From Phoenix dactylifera (Eukaryota; Streptophyta; Magnoliopsida; Arecales; Arecaceae): a stretch of 64,000 bases of DNA. Shown here one piece after another: positions 37,021-48,210 of the stretch; position 1 is the first letter of the stretch; the number at the start of each line of letters is the position of its first letter. The notes beneath the pieces were generated by a model. It did no database searches and was not told the DNA's origin. It saw only the letters and a program-made list of their open reading frames with translations. A program made the position numbers and the translations under genes. The DNA lies in contig NW_024067689.1 in the NCBI RefSeq assembly GCF_009389715.1, positions 1,302,001-1,366,000 of the forward strand, read 5' to 3'.

Positions 37021-37276
37021 GTAATCTGGCACGCACCTAAAAATCATGTTATTTTCGTGCCAAACAAGAGATAATCACTAAGTTTATGATCTGATTTGAT
37101 AATCATAGATGAGAAACTCTATATTTAACACAAGCTAATCATCAAAATCAATAAACTAGAAGAGAACATCACTAGGATGGATCAATCACTCCTAATCCTC
37201 TCCTAAGCACACAAAATCGCTCTTCACTCAACGGTTTTGTGAAGATGTCAGCTAGTTGATCATCAGTGCAAATAAA

Positions 37277-40234
37277 TTAAAGTGTAACATCACCATTCAG
37301 TACATGATCTCTTATTAAGTGATGTCTTATTTTAATGTGTTTGGTTCTTGAGTGCTGAATTAGATTCTTAGTTAAGTTAATAGCACTAGTATTGTCACAA
37401 TTAATGTGAATTTTATCTTGTTTAATTCCATAATCTTCAAGTTGTTGTTTGATCCACATGATTTGAGCACAACAACTCCCGGCAGCAACATATTCGGCTT
37501 CAGCAGTAGATAATGCAACCGAGTTTTGTTTGTTGCTAAACCATGAGATTAGATTTTCTCCTAAGAATTGACATGACCCGCTGGTGCTTTTTCTATCAAG
37601 TTTACAACCAGCAAAATCTGAATCTGTATATCCTATTAAGTTCAGGCTAGATTCTTTAGAATACCATAAACCTATATTTTTTGTTCCTATTAGGTATTTA
37701 AAAATTCTCTTAACTGCAATTAAATGTGATTTCTTAGGATTAGATTGATATCTAGCACACATGCATACACTAAACATGATATCAGGTCTACTTGCAGTAA
37801 GATATAATAAAGATCCTATCATACCTCTATACATCTTTTGATCTACTGATTTACCTGATTCATCTTGGTCTAGTTTGCATGATGAGCTCATGGGTGTGCT
37901 GATTGACTTGTTTCCTTCCATATCAAACTTCTTAAGCATCTCCTTGATGTATTTAGCTTGATTGATGAAGATCCCTTCTTCAGATTGTTTGATTTGGAGC
38001 CCGAGGAAATAGTTCAGCTCTCCCATCATGCTCATTTCAAATTCACTCTGCATCAAGTCAGCAAATTCTTCGCAGAGGCGATTGTTAGTAGCACCGAAAA
38101 TAATATCATCAACATAAATCTGCACTACTAACATTTCTTTGTTTTTCTTCTTTAAAAACAGCGTTGTATCTACATTTCTCCTAGAGAACTCATGATCTAG
38201 TAGAAATTTGCTAAGTCTTTCATACCATGCTCTAGGTGCTTGTTTCAAACCATAAAGTGCTTTGTTTAATTTATACACATGATTGGGGTATTGATGATTT
38301 TCAAAACCAGGAGGTTGTTCTACATACACCTCCTCATTAATGTACCCATTCAAAAATGCACTTTTTACATCCATTTGAAATAATTTGAAATCTTTAGAGC
38401 ATGCAAATGCTAGTAACAATCTAATTGCCTCAAGTCTAGCTACAAGAGCAAAGGTTTCATCAAAGTCTATACCTTCTTCTTGATTATAGCCCTTTGCTAC
38501 TAGTCTAGCCTTGTTCCTAATTATAATTCCATTTTCATCAAGTTTATTTTTATATATCCATTTGGTACCTATTATTGAATATTTAGAGGGTCGTTCAACA
38601 AGGTTCCATACCTTGTTTCTAGTAAATTGGTTTAGTTCTTCTTGCATTGCATTTATCCAATTTACATCCTTTTCAGCTTCTTCTATGTGTTTAGGTTCAA
38701 AATGTGAGACAAAATCTAGATGATTATTCAAGTTTCTAAGAGATGCTCTAGTCCTAACAGGTTGAGATGGATCATCTAAAATTAATTCCTTAAGATGCCC
38801 ATGAGCATACCTCCAAGCCTTAGTCAGCCCATGATCCACAATTGCCTCTTGGCTTGATGATGCATTTCCAATTAGTTTTTGTTCATCTTCTTGTAATGTC
38901 ATCTCATCAATCTTTTCTTCAAGAATTTCAGCATCATCGTCAAGATCAACTCTCTTGCTAGAAGAGATATCACTAGTGTCATCAAAAACAACATGTATAG
39001 ACTCTTCAATAACAAGGGTTCTTCTATTAAAAACTCTATAGGCTTTACTTGTTGTAGAATACCCCAAAAATATACCCTCATCAGATTTAGAATCAAATTT
39101 ACCTAGGTTATCCTTCCCATTATTATGAACGAAACACCTACATCCAAAAATATGAAAATAGTTTACTTTGGGCTTTCTATTTTTCCAAAGTTCATAAGGT
39201 GTTTTCTTTATAATAGGTCTCAATAAAACTCTATTTAATATATGACATGAGGTATTAATGGCTTCTCCCCAAAAATACTTAGGGAGGTTACTTTCACATA
39301 ACATGGTCCTGGCCATTTTCTCTAAGGTTCTATTCTTTCTTTCTACAACTCCATTTTGTTGTGGTGTCCTAGGTGCAGAAAAATTATGAGTTATCCCCTT
39401 TTTACCACAAAATTCATCAAATAGATGATTTTTAAATTTCGTTCCATGGTCACTTCTAATAGCTATGACTGAAGCATCTCTAGCATTAGTTACTTCCTTA
39501 TGAAATTTTTTAAATACTGAAAATGTTTGATCTTTATGAGCTAAAAACATGACCCAAGTATATCTAGAAAAATCATCTACAATAACAAGACCATATTTGT
39601 TTCCACCTAGACTTGTGGTTCTAGTTGGTCCAAATAGATCCATGTGTAGTAGTTCTAGAGGTCTAGAGGTAGAGACACAATTTATGGATTTAAAGGAGTT
39701 CCTTGATTGTTTGCCATATTGACAAGCTTCACAGATTTTATTTTTCTCAAATTTTAGTTTTGGCAAACCTATCATGGAATCTCTTTTCACTAGTTTTGAT
39801 ATTGTATCCATACTTGCATGACCTAACTTACGGTGCCATAACCAACTTGCATCATTATCCTTAGTTTCATTAACAACTAAACAGGAGTTATGTTTGGCAA
39901 GATCCTCGAGGTCTACTACATACACATTGCCACGTCTTAATCCTTTAAAAACTAAACTGTTGTCAATTGAGTTGGTTATGATGCATAAAGATGGTTTGAA
40001 CAAAACATCAAAACCTCTATCACACAACTGACTAATGCTAAGTAGGTTATGCTTAAGACCATCAACATATCGAACATTATCAATAAAGGTTGAAGGGGTG
40101 ATTTGTACTTTACCTATACCAATGATGTGACCTTGGTTATTGTCTCCAAATATCACAGCACCTCCCTTTTTAAGCTCAAGGGTGAAGAATTGGTCTTTGT
40201 CACCCGTCATGTGTCTTGAGCAGCCACTATCCAA
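37277..40234 (-). pseudogene. Sirevirus-like pol (PR-IN-RT-RH), nearly intact
   Basis: Open for 985 codons on the minus strand. Protease [10 protein letters not shown] sits at the very start. The integrase finger LWHRKLGH follows (residue about 130), then an integrase core with LLHMDLFGP and VVERKNRT (about 195-305). Reverse transcriptase has [12 protein letters not shown] and the YVDDIIFG catalytic motif (about 640-720). RNase H has [18 protein letters not shown] and [11 protein letters not shown] (about 870-930). A TAA at 37277-37279 cuts the frame shortly before the family's usual C-terminus; coding-like sequence continues in the same frame beyond it. Upstream, the link to the Gag frame is broken by a frameshift and stops at about 40240-40290. 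Confidence 0.88.
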
Positions 40235-40286
40235 GTACCAACAGTTTTTGTCGACCTTGGCTGCAAAACACTCCTACACAAGCAAA

Positions 40287-42067
40287 TCATACAATTTTAG
40301 GTACCCAAGTTTTCTTGGGTCCTTCATGGTTAGTAATGTTGGTTCCTTTTGGAACCCAAACCCTTTTAATTTTTCTTTTAGTTTTTCCTTTTCTATAATC
40401 ACACACATTAGCTTTATGTCCTATTGTTCCACAGCAAAAACAGGTTATTTTCTTAGTTTTGCTTTCTCCTGCTTTTACAAAGAAATTACTAAGGAGCTTT
40501 TGCTTATTTTTTGGTTTATACCCTAAACCAGCTCTATTGAACACAGCTCGTTGACTATTAAGTATCATTTCCAATTTTCAGAGCTATATGTAAACTTTTC
40601 TATAAAAGATTTGTACTTTTCAAGTTCTAGTGCCAACTTTTGTTTTTCTGTTTTTATTGCATTTAAGTCTTTTGTGAAATTATCTCTATAAGTTTGTTTA
40701 TTCCTTTTAAGTTCAGAAATTTTCTTGGTTAGTTTTTCGTTATCTTTAATTAAGGTATTAGTTTTTTGAATTAACAGTTGGTTGCTTGTCTTAAGTTCTG
40801 AATTTTCTTTACTAATAATATCTTTATCCTTAACTAATGTATCGTACTTACGGAAGAGAGATTGGTTAGTTAGTTTCAATTCTTTGTTCTTAAGGTTTAT
40901 TGTCTTATATTCGTCCATTAATTCATTAAAAGCATCATATAATTCATCAAAGGTAAAGTCTAAATGTGTTTCAGATATTACCTCATTGTCGTTTGCCATA
41001 AAACATAGGTTGGCCTTTTCTTCTTGTTCCTCATCCGACGATGATGATGATGTATCGGAGTCCGATAGGGTGGAGACGAGGACCTTCTTTTTCTTGTACT
41101 TGCTGGCCTTCTTGAGCAAAGGACAGTCTGCTCTGAAGTGTCCCGGCTTCTTACATTTGTAACATCCGATTTCCTCATTTTTTCTTTCCTCACCTTTATC
41201 CTTGTGATAGAAATTTGAGGGGCCTCTCTTTTGATGAAAGGACTTCTTTCGGTTGATGAATTTTCTGAACTTACGCACAAGAAGAGCCTCATCATCATCT
41301 CCCTCATTGTCTTCCTCTTCACTGCTGCTGCTGCAAGATAAATCTTTGTTAGTAGAAACAGATTTGAGGGCTATTACCTTTTTCTTGTGGGAGGACTCTT
41401 CTTCACTGTGTTGCTTCATTGTTAGTTCATGCGTCATGAGGGATCCAAGAAGCTCCTCGAGTGGCAGCTTGTTTAAGTCCTTGGCTTCTTGGATTGCCGT
41501 TACCTTGGCTTCCCATGACCTTGGCAAACAGCGAAGAATCTTCCTGACAAGTTCACTGTTAGTATAATTTTTGCCAAGACTTTTTAGGCCATTGATAATG
41601 TCAGTAAATCTAGTAAAGATGCAAGTGATTGTTTCATTAGAATCCATCTTAAATAATTCATACTTATGAACTAATATATTTATTTTAGATTCTTTTACTT
41701 GATTTGTGCCCTCGTGGGTCACTTCAAGTCTATCCCAAATTTCTTTTACAGAATTGCAAGTAGAGACTCTATTGAATTCATTCCTATCTAAAGCACAATA
41801 AAGCACATTCATTGCTTTGGCATTTAGTTGTGCTTTTCTTATATCATTGTCATCCCAATCCTTTTCAAGTTTGGGTATAGTTACACCCTCTACAAAAATT
41901 GATGGGACGTATGGTCCATTAAGTATGGTGGTCCACATCTCATAGTCTTGTGCTTGGATGAATATTCTCATCCTTGCCTTCCAATATGAGTAGTCGGATC
42001 CATTAAAGAATGGAGGTCTATGGGTGGACTGGCCCTCAATATGAGAAGATCTAAATGGGGTTGTCAT
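40287..42067 (-). pseudogene. Sirevirus-like gag, one frameshift
   Basis: The main frame is 42067-40565 (500 codons). An N-terminal Gag region (FFNGSDYSYWKARMRIFIQA; MTHELTMKQH around residue 220) is followed by an acidic Ser stretch, a CCHC knuckle CYKCKKPGHFRADC (about 301-314) and a long coiled coil (about 385-490). Near 40575-40585 a single-base loss in an A run shifts the frame. The continuation is in a second frame, 40574-40287, which carries another knuckle CFCCGTIGHKANVC. Gag forms the virus-like particle of the element; this copy would give a truncated product. Confidence 0.85.
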
Positions 42068-42101
42068 TTTGATCTTTTACACTTTTGGTAAAAGAGTTCT
42101 G

Positions 42102-42113
42102 GCTCTGATACCA
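42102..42113 (-). other. primer-binding site (tRNA-Met type)
   Basis: Minus-strand TGGTATCAGAGC two bases inside the 5' LTR, the classical plant copia primer site complementary to initiator tRNA-Met. Confidence 0.9.
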
Positions 42114-42913
42114 CTTGTTGCCCAGATAGACAATCCAAGAGGGGGGGAATGAATTGGGTTTTAAAATAATTATTGCAATTTAAAAGCTTTGTGAGTAACT
42201 AATTAAAACTTTTGCAAGTGGATTAATTAGTTGCTATATGCAGTGAATGAAAGGAAAGTAAGAGACAATAAAGCAATCACAAACACAAAAAAATTTATAG
42301 TGGTTCGGAGCTAACCCTTGCTCCTACATCCACTCCCCAAGCCTCACTTGGGAATTCACTATAATCCCTCGGATTACAGCCGGTTGTTTTACAAGCTCAC
42401 AACCTAACTTGTTGTTTTACGAGATCACAACGAACTCGGTCGGTTTTTTCAGGCTCACCGACTAGAACCATCCGATTGTTTTTCCGGGATCACAATCAAA
42501 TCCTTACACCGTTGGTTTCAACCTAAGCTCACCAACAAACTTTAACACCCTTGATTCAATCCCCTGATTGAATCAAGTAAGGAACAAGAGGTTTGAAAAC
42601 AAACAGAAAAAGAACGAAGCTTCTTAACAAGCAGATATTCAGCGATATTAATAAGGGAAAAGTTAAGAGCCCTCAAACGAATTTATGAAGATGTAGAGGA
42701 GGGCTTCTCGAACTCGGGGTCTCCTCTTGAATGTCTCGAAGACTTGATGACTGGCGGAGACTTCTTGAATGCTGGGAAGAGTTGGTTGGTTGGAGTTTAA
42801 TGCCCCTCTTCCTTCTTTCACTTGTATTTGCTTGAAATTCTTTGGTAGGTGGAGATTACTTGTTTTCTTTGAATGGAATGTCACTTCTCTACCTTGCTAC
42901 AGTTCTCTGTGGC

Positions 42914-42920
42914 TATTTAA
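42914..42920 (-). promoter_or_regulatory. TATA-like box in the 5' LTR
   Basis: TTAAATA on the minus strand, about 90 bp after the palindrome array and about 800 bp before the LTR end. Candidate promoter for gag-pol transcription; inferred from position and conservation between LTRs. Confidence 0.4.
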
Positions 42921-43009
42921 GCCATTCCCTATGGAAACTAGCCGTTAGACACAATATTGTAGCCGTTCTGCACATTCTGCAACTCCTGACAATATTTTCG
43001 TTGGGATCG

Positions 43010-43913
43010 GAGTCGACTCGCGCGATCTGGAGTCGACTCGCCTGTTGCAGGAGTCGACTCGTGCTTTTCTGGAGACGGCTCGGCAACTATTCCAGATTTG
43101 AATTAAAGTGCTGTCTCGACTTGGAGTCGACTCGACTTAACCTGGAGTCGACTCCCCAATGTCCGGAGCTGACCTGGCATTTTTGGAGACGACTCGTTCC
43201 AAGAAATCCTGAGATGTATTTTTCAAGTTTGCTCACTCGAGTCGACTCGGAAATTCTAGGAGTCGACTCGGCGCTCAGACCCAGAAATCCCGATCTTCTG
43301 TCTGTTGACTTGTGCCGTCTCGGAGTCGACTCGAACTGTCTCGGAGTCGACTCGGCTCTCAGTATCCGAAAAACAGTCTTCTGTCTTTTGGGGTCGCGCT
43401 GCCTTGGAGTCGACTCGAACTGTCTTGGAGTCGACTCGCCTCTTAGAGACGAAAATACCATCTTCTGTCTTTGGGGTTGCGCTGTCTTGGAGTCGACTCG
43501 GACTTTGCGGGAGTCGACTCGGCTCACAGTGTCCGAAATTTGCTCTCTGACTTTTGCCTTGTTTTTCTCTGGGAGTCGACTCTCGCTTCCTCAGGAGTCG
43601 ACCTGCCAGCCATCGGAGTCGACTCGAGTTCTTCCGGAGTCGACTCGGCTCTCAGGGTCCAAAATAGCTTCTCTGTCTTTCTGTCTGTTACTCCTTGGAG
43701 TCGACTCGTTCTACTCTGGAGTCGACTCGGCAAGCATCGGAGTCGACTCGCGCTCTTCAGGAGTCGACTCGTTGACAGGTTCTGAGATGATTCTTTCTGT
43801 CCGTCTGTCTGTTCTCAGTCGGAGTCGACTCGTAATGTACAGGAGTCGACTCGAGCTCGTGCCAGTGCTTCTGATACGCTTGGAGTCGACTCGTAATTTT
43901 CCGGAGTCGACTC
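43010..43913. repeat. array of GAGTCGACTC palindromes in the 5' LTR
   Basis: About 24 exact copies plus a few variants, same layout as in the 3' LTR with one extra unit and one variant restored to the exact palindrome. Confidence 0.92.
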
Positions 43914-44106
43914 GAGTCTCAGACTTTGGTTCAAATTGAGTTCTTTACTTATCCAAAATGTATTGAACCAAATCTAGAGACACTTAACCATAAATTTACA
44001 AGTATTTGACTGAAACACTAGATTGAATTCATTAGTACAACATAAGATATACTCAAATGCTTTGAGCTCATCAAAATCAAATAGGGTTATAATCAATCAC
44101 TCCACA

Positions 44107-44111
44107 GTTGC
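44107..44111. other. target-site duplication GTTGC, right copy
   Basis: Matches 32499-32503. Confidence 0.9.
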
Positions 44112-44793
44112 CCTTATGGAACTTGCTCTTACGATTATGAGAAGACCTCTTGTTCTGAGAAGGCTGATGGGTCAGTTGCACAGTTTCAACAGTCTCACAA
44201 CGTATTCTATACTCCTCTTGGGCACACACAGTAATCAAATCATTCAAATCCCATTTGTCATGCTGGGCATTATAAGCAATTTTAAGCTGATTAAACTGGT
44301 TAGGAAGGCTATTAAGAATATGATAGATAAGAAAAGGCTCTGCAATGGGAACTTTGAGGGCTTTCAATTTAGAACTTATGTGCAGCATTTTCATGATGTA
44401 CTCCCTAACCTCACAAACACCATCATATTTCATATTTATAAATTTATCCATTAGGTCCCCAGTCTCAGCCTTATCGGATTTAACAAATAGCTGTCCTATA
44501 GCATCCAAAAAATTCTTAGCATTATCGTGGTCCGGTATAGCACCCATAATGGAATCAGATATGGAGTGCTTGATAATCTTCAAATATAGCCTGTTAGCTC
44601 TTTCCTATTTGACATACTCAGCCTTGTATTCGATAGTGCTCTTATCTGTTGGTTTTGAAGGCTGCTCCTCCAAAGCAAAATCTAAACCCAAGAGACCTAG
44701 TGCTATTTCTATGTCTCGTTTCCATCTCACATAATTATTTTCAGTCAAGGTTTCAACGGCAGACAATTGGCTTGATAGGGAAGAGGCATTCAA
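44112..44793 (-). pseudogene. old copia gag 5' part, interrupted
   Basis: Minus-strand frame beginning MNASSLSSQL with LTENNYVRWKRDIE, a typical copia Gag N-terminus. One stop follows near 44606. Then comes the UBN2/Retrotran_gag-like region (DNAKNFLDAIGQLF, MKMLHISSKLKAL, FLIYHILNSLPNQF). It ends at the target duplication 44107-44111, and the reading continues at 32498 on the far side of the inserted Sirevirus. Confidence 0.85.
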
Positions 44794-45438
44794 AATTGCG
44801 GAAACAACATATTTTATTTAATATCATCCAAAAGTAATGCATGCAATCAATGGATGATAACATATCTATCTAATCAACTTGGGCTATTAATTAGATAGTC
44901 CGTAATCAACTTGAAAAACATATAAGTCTAATTATGGTAAGAGCCTCGATGCATCATTGTAGAGTCGCCTTTAGGCTAACAACACAACACGCTATAAGGT
45001 ACTCTTAAGATATATCATGAAGCTAATTAACAAAATCACATCAGCTTTCGAAAGACCATCACCTTTGGGCAGAAGAATGAATCTAGGCTAATGCAATCCT
45101 ATTAATTACTTCATGTCATTTTTCCAAATCATCATACACAATAAGGCCGGCCGTGAGGTGGCTTGGAAAACGCCCCGGCCTGCAGCAGCGGCGGCGTCCG
45201 CCTGCTTTGGCGCCGTGGGGCGGCCGTCCGCCCGTGGTGGCGGCGGGGGAGCCTCCTTCCGTCGGCCATCGCACGGCATAGAGGCGTCGGCTAGCGGAGG
45301 AAGGCCCTCCTTTTTTTTTAAAACAACCTGTGGGCAACACCATGCCGGCCACTACGAGTGGCCGGTGACGTCCCCAGGCCCGCCACGGCGCCAGGAGGCG
45401 CACGGCGCCGTGCGGCTGCCGAAAACAACCCCCCCCCC
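44794..45438. other. untranslated or flanking DNA of the old copia element, then GC-rich DNA
   Basis: 44794-45110 is AT-rich and lies upstream of the old copia gag start, so it is probably its leader or LTR. 45140-45420 switches abruptly to very GC-rich sequence (GGCGGC and CCGGCC phrases), suggesting a different origin. No gene was recognised. Confidence 0.4.
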
Positions 45439-45620
45439 CACTACAGGAAAAAGGGCTTTTAACGACGCTTTTTGCCGACGCTTACTACAAGCGTCGGCAA
45501 TGTCCCGCAGAGCGCCAAAAATAGCCGACGCATTTTAAAAGCGTCGGCAATATACGACGCTTGTTATCGTCATTGTAGAGTTTGCCTAAGACGACGCTTA
45601 TTCGCGTCGTTGAAAACCAA
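45439..45620 (+). mobile_element. CACTA transposon left terminus with subterminal repeats
   Basis: CACTACAGGAAAAAGGGC is a textbook CACTA end. Within the next 170 bp come inverted copies of CGACGCTT/AAGCGTCG motifs (for example GCCGACGCTTACTACAAGCG and TTTTAAAAGCGTCGGCAAT). No matching right terminus was found inside the window, so the element either extends past 64000 or has lost its right end. Confidence 0.75.
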
Positions 45621-45795
45621 ATACCCATCAAAACCCATGTCCGCCCCCCTCCTCCATCCTCGATCGACATATCAAGCCCTCCTCTGCCTCCTCCTCCCTC
45701 CTCTGCCTCCTCCTTCCTCTGCCTCCTCCCTCCTCTCCGGCGCCGACCAGTGTTGCAAGAAACCGGTTCTTCCTCTCCCTCCGCCCGCACCCATC

Positions 45796-45804
45796 CCGCC
45801 TCCT

Positions 45805-45832
<28 letters not shown>
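45796..45832. repeat. (CT)n microsatellite
   Basis: CT-dinucleotide run inside the pyrimidine-rich leader upstream of the PTPA copy, as is common in plant 5' UTRs. Confidence 0.85.
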
Positions 45833-45839
<7 letters not shown>

Positions 45840-45937
45840 GTTTCTTCTTCGCCCCGATTCTTCTCCCTTCCCCCCTCCCGCCGCCTCGATTCTTCTTCAT
45901 CCTCTCCCTTCGAACCCCGCATCGCCTTCCATAAAAA

Positions 45938-46755
45938 ATGACCGACGCCGAGCCCTCCTCCGCCGCCTCCGCCAACTCTTCATGCGCCGCCGTCTGCTCC
46001 ACCTCCGCTATCGCGGCCGAGGCGAGCCCGCCGCCGTCGTCGGTGTGCTCCGCCTGTGGCGGCCCCACCGCCTCCATCTCCTCTCCGCCGCCCTGGACCG
46101 ACGCCTATAACCTGCCGGCATACCGCCCTATCCGCGCGCCGGCGATCAACACCCCCACCCAGACCAACGCCATCATCCTCGCCCCCGTCCCCCAGCCCCT
46201 CCCCGTCCCCCCCGCTACCCCTCCCTATCACTTTGAAACCCCCACCAAGCGCATCTCCTCTCCCGACGACATCCGCCGCTTCCACTCCTCTGCCGCCGGC
46301 CGCCACTTTCTTGGCTTCGTCGTCGCCCTCTCCCACTCTGTCCGCAGCCGCAAGATCTCCGACCCCGTTCCCCCCTCCCCCAAACCGTCACCTCCCTCCT
46401 CTCCCTCCTCCAAGCCCTAACCTCTTGGATCGACGACTACCACTTTCTCCCCTTTATCTTTGGCTCAGCTCATCTTATTGATCACAAGTATATGAAGCCC
46501 AAGTCGATTCACAACCAGGACATTCTTGATAACTTCTCCCACGAGTATATGTACTTGGCCTGTGTGGCTTTTGTCAAGAAGGTGAAGAAGGGGGTGTTTG
46601 CTAAGCACTCCGCGATGCTTGATGATATCAGTGCGGTTCTGACATGGAGCAAGGTGAACAGTGGAATGCTAAAGATATATAAGGCTGAGGTGCTTGAGAA
46701 GGTGCCCATCATGCAGCATTTTGTCTTTGGTTCGCTCATCAAATGGTTAACATAA
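45938..46755 (+). pseudogene. PTPA (PP2A phosphatase activator) copy, intronless, internally deleted
   Basis: The parent protein is a peptidyl-prolyl isomerase-like activator of PP2A. From ATG 45938 the frame gives an Ala/Ser/Pro-rich N-terminus, YHFETPTKRISSPDDIRRFH and GRHFLGFVVALSHSVRSRKI, as in plant PTPA. In a C-rich run at about 46365-46385 the frame shifts by one. The next segment goes straight into DDYHFLPFIFGSAHLIDHKY, SIHNQDILDNFSHEYMYL and EKVPIMQHFVFGSLIKW, ending at TAA 46753-46755. About 110-120 residues of the middle of PTPA are missing, joined at a short GACGAC-type match (about 46427-46433). A leader with CT repeats precedes it and no introns are present, so it derives from a processed copy or capture. 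No function is expected. Confidence 0.82.
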
Positions 46756-46998
46756 TGAAGTCGTGAATAATGATTGTCAGTCATGTGTGTTTGTATTTTT
46801 TTTTTTTTGGTTGTGCGAAGCTATTTAAATAAATTTGATGTATTCTCATGAATTTTCACTGGTAAATAGTAGTTTTCATAGTCATTGGTGTATTTTCAAT
46901 GCTGAATTTCTGCATATTACAGTATCAATACATGATACATTGCGATCTTTGTGCCCTGCTGATCATCTGATTGCTGTAGCCTGATTATTTTTGTGCAG

Positions 46999-47078
46999 CT
47001 ATACTGCTAGAGAGAGATGTTAGTGCTGATAAAACATCTGAACAGCGTGCTCTGCTTGTGGAATCTAGAAGATGAGAG
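46999..47078 (+). pseudogene. exon-like block 1 of an unidentified gene
   Basis: After TTTTTGTGCAG, a frame reads LLERDVSADKTSEQRALLVE and then hits a TGA shortly before a GTCTTT donor-like site. It is on the same strand as the blocks at 60.8-63.8 kb and separated from them by the Tat insertion. Family not recognised. Confidence 0.4.
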
Positions 47079-47451
47079 GTCTTTCTATTTTAATCCTTTG
47101 ATGCATAATGATTATATAGTTGAGTCCGTTTCTGAAATTGCCATGCTTGGCACAAAAGACTGTAGTACTGATATTTAAACACTTCTAGATGCTGTGCCAG
47201 GTATTATCTTTTTGACAAGATTCTCTTTAAGTTAATTGTTCATATCAATCATTATATAGTTCATTTTACTACATTTAGCTTCTAATTAGATGAAGAGTTA
47301 GGTCTCTCAACTTTGAGTGGTAGGACCTAATGATTATAAAAGTTAAATCCTCAACTCAAATTAATAGTTTCTTTTTTTCTTTTTTTTTAGAACCATCTCT
47401 GATTCAAATAGTCAAGAAAAAAAAAGCCAGATATGCCCAACATATACAAAC

Positions 47452-47456
47452 ATACA
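47452..47456. other. target-site duplication ATACA, left copy
   Basis: Directly before the Tat LTR; matches 60640-60644. The target is an ATAC-rich microsatellite. Confidence 0.85.
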
Positions 47457-48168
47457 TGTTACGGGGGAACTTAGCCACCATGCCCCACGTGACCGGCACG
47501 CGCGCCCAGGAAGACTACGGCAGCCCCTTGATCCAGCAATCCGACCCCGAGTCGGACATCTTCGGCTCCGCAGCCCGACCCCGAGTCGGCAGCCCCTTGA
47601 TCCAGCAATCCGACCCCGAGTCGGACATCTTCGTCTCCGCAGCCCGACCCCGAGTCGGACATCTCTCGATAACGACAGGCTATTCCCCAGAGGCACGCCG
47701 CAGCCTCCTGCTCCACTACTCCCTGCAACGGTTGTATCTGGCGCTGCTCCACGATCCCCTGTAACAGCCGTACAAGGCGGAGCTCCACTACGCCCTGTCA
47801 TGGCCGTACCCAGCGCTGCCCCACGACGCCCTGTAATGGCCGTGTCAGTGGCAGCTCCATCGTGCCCCACGATGACGAACCCCCCTGAAAGACCCCCCAG
47901 CCTGGTATATATGCGGCTGGGGGGAGGAGGAGGGGATAAGCAAGAACTTCCAGAGCATTCTCTTACTTGCTACTATTATCTCTCCTTCTCCTCCAATCTC
48001 CTCTGACTTGATCGTCGGAGGGCCCCCACTACCCCAGTGGTGGTGCGAGGCTTGCTTGCAGGTTTTCCGGTGGAAGGTGGAGCGCAATCAACACCAACCA
48101 AGGCAACTCAAACGGAACCCCGTTCACACCGCTGTGCCAATCGTTCTCGGTTTGGACCACCAGCAACA
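47457..48168 (+). repeat. 5' LTR of the Tat element (712 bp)
   Basis: Starts TGTTACGG, ends CCAGCAACA. Carries two copies of a 69-bp unit (about 47518-47655) containing the palindromic phrase CCGACCCCGAGTCGG, and a TATATAT box at 47906-47912. Confidence 0.92.
47906..47912 (+). promoter_or_regulatory. TATA box of the Tat 5' LTR
   Basis: TATATAT in CCTGGTATATATGCGG, conserved in the other LTR at 60379-60385. It lies about 260 bp before the LTR end and is the likely core promoter for gag-pol. Confidence 0.55.
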
Positions 48169-48170
48169 GT

Positions 48171-48188
48171 TGGCGCTAGAGGAAGGGC
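48171..48188 (+). other. candidate primer-binding site of the Tat element
   Basis: TGGCGCTAGAGGAAGGGC begins two bases after the 5' LTR. Gypsy primer sites typically start TGG at this position. The tRNA species was not assigned. Confidence 0.6.
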
Positions 48189-48210
48189 ACCGAATCTCAG
48201 AGCGATCGTA

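Larger units (their letters stand above)
32504..44106 (-). mobile_element. Sirevirus-like Ty1/copia element, complete, 11.6 kb
   Basis: Complete element on the minus strand with two LTRs of about 2 kb, a tRNA-Met type primer site next to the 5' LTR, and gag, pol and a third ORF in the env-like position. A polypurine tract adjoins the 3' LTR, and a 5-bp duplication flanks it. Large size, long Gag with CCHC knuckle, and an ORF between pol and the 3' LTR are Sirevirus hallmarks. By eye the LTRs differ at roughly 35-40 positions plus small indels (about 2%). That suggests an insertion on the order of a million years ago if a typical plant rate applies (inference). Confidence 0.92.
42116..44106 (-). 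repeat. 5' LTR of the Sirevirus-like element (1991 bp)
   Basis: TGTGGAG...GGGCAACA in element orientation. Palindrome array at 43010-43913, TTAAATA box at 42920-42914. It is identical to the other LTR over its first 534 bp (44106-43573), while differences accumulate in the remainder. It carries one extra 21-bp-scale palindrome unit near 43130-43152. Confidence 0.92.
28525..44793 (-). mobile_element. old Ty1/copia element, split by the Sirevirus insertion
   Basis: Minus-strand copia element with parts at 28525-32503 and 44112-44793 (borders approximate). Order on the minus strand: gag (44793 to 44112), [11.6-kb insertion], zinc knuckle, protease, integrase, RT, RNase H (to 29127), then an untranslated stretch with purine-rich tracts near 29110 and 28530. 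The gag frame resumes across the insertion once one copy of GTTGC is removed. I could not delimit its own LTRs; the left one is probably cut by the AT-rich element. Numerous stops and frameshifts. Confidence 0.8.
46756..47456. other. AT-rich DNA with one exon-like block
   Basis: Sequence after the PTPA copy up to the Tat element. It contains the exon-like block 46999-47078; otherwise intron-like. Confidence 0.5.

Noticed and set aside
42842..43939. Long open frame (365 codons) of repeating LGVDS/ESTR peptides, and its 265-codon twin at 33507-34304
   Set aside because: The repeats are simply GAGTCGACTC read in different frames within the LTR. Both strands and several frames give similar peptides, and the frame lies in the LTR regulatory region, so it is not a gene.
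45485..46336. Arg/Glu-rich minus-strand frames opposite the PTPA leader and N-terminus
   Set aside because: Low-complexity complement of CT-rich leader and Pro/Ser-rich coding sequence. The plus strand carries the recognisable PTPA segments.
47412..47870. Frames with repeated SDSGSG/TRGR peptides in the Tat LTRs (also 59816-60343)
   Set aside because: Products of the 69-bp LTR tandem unit; no conserved protein features.
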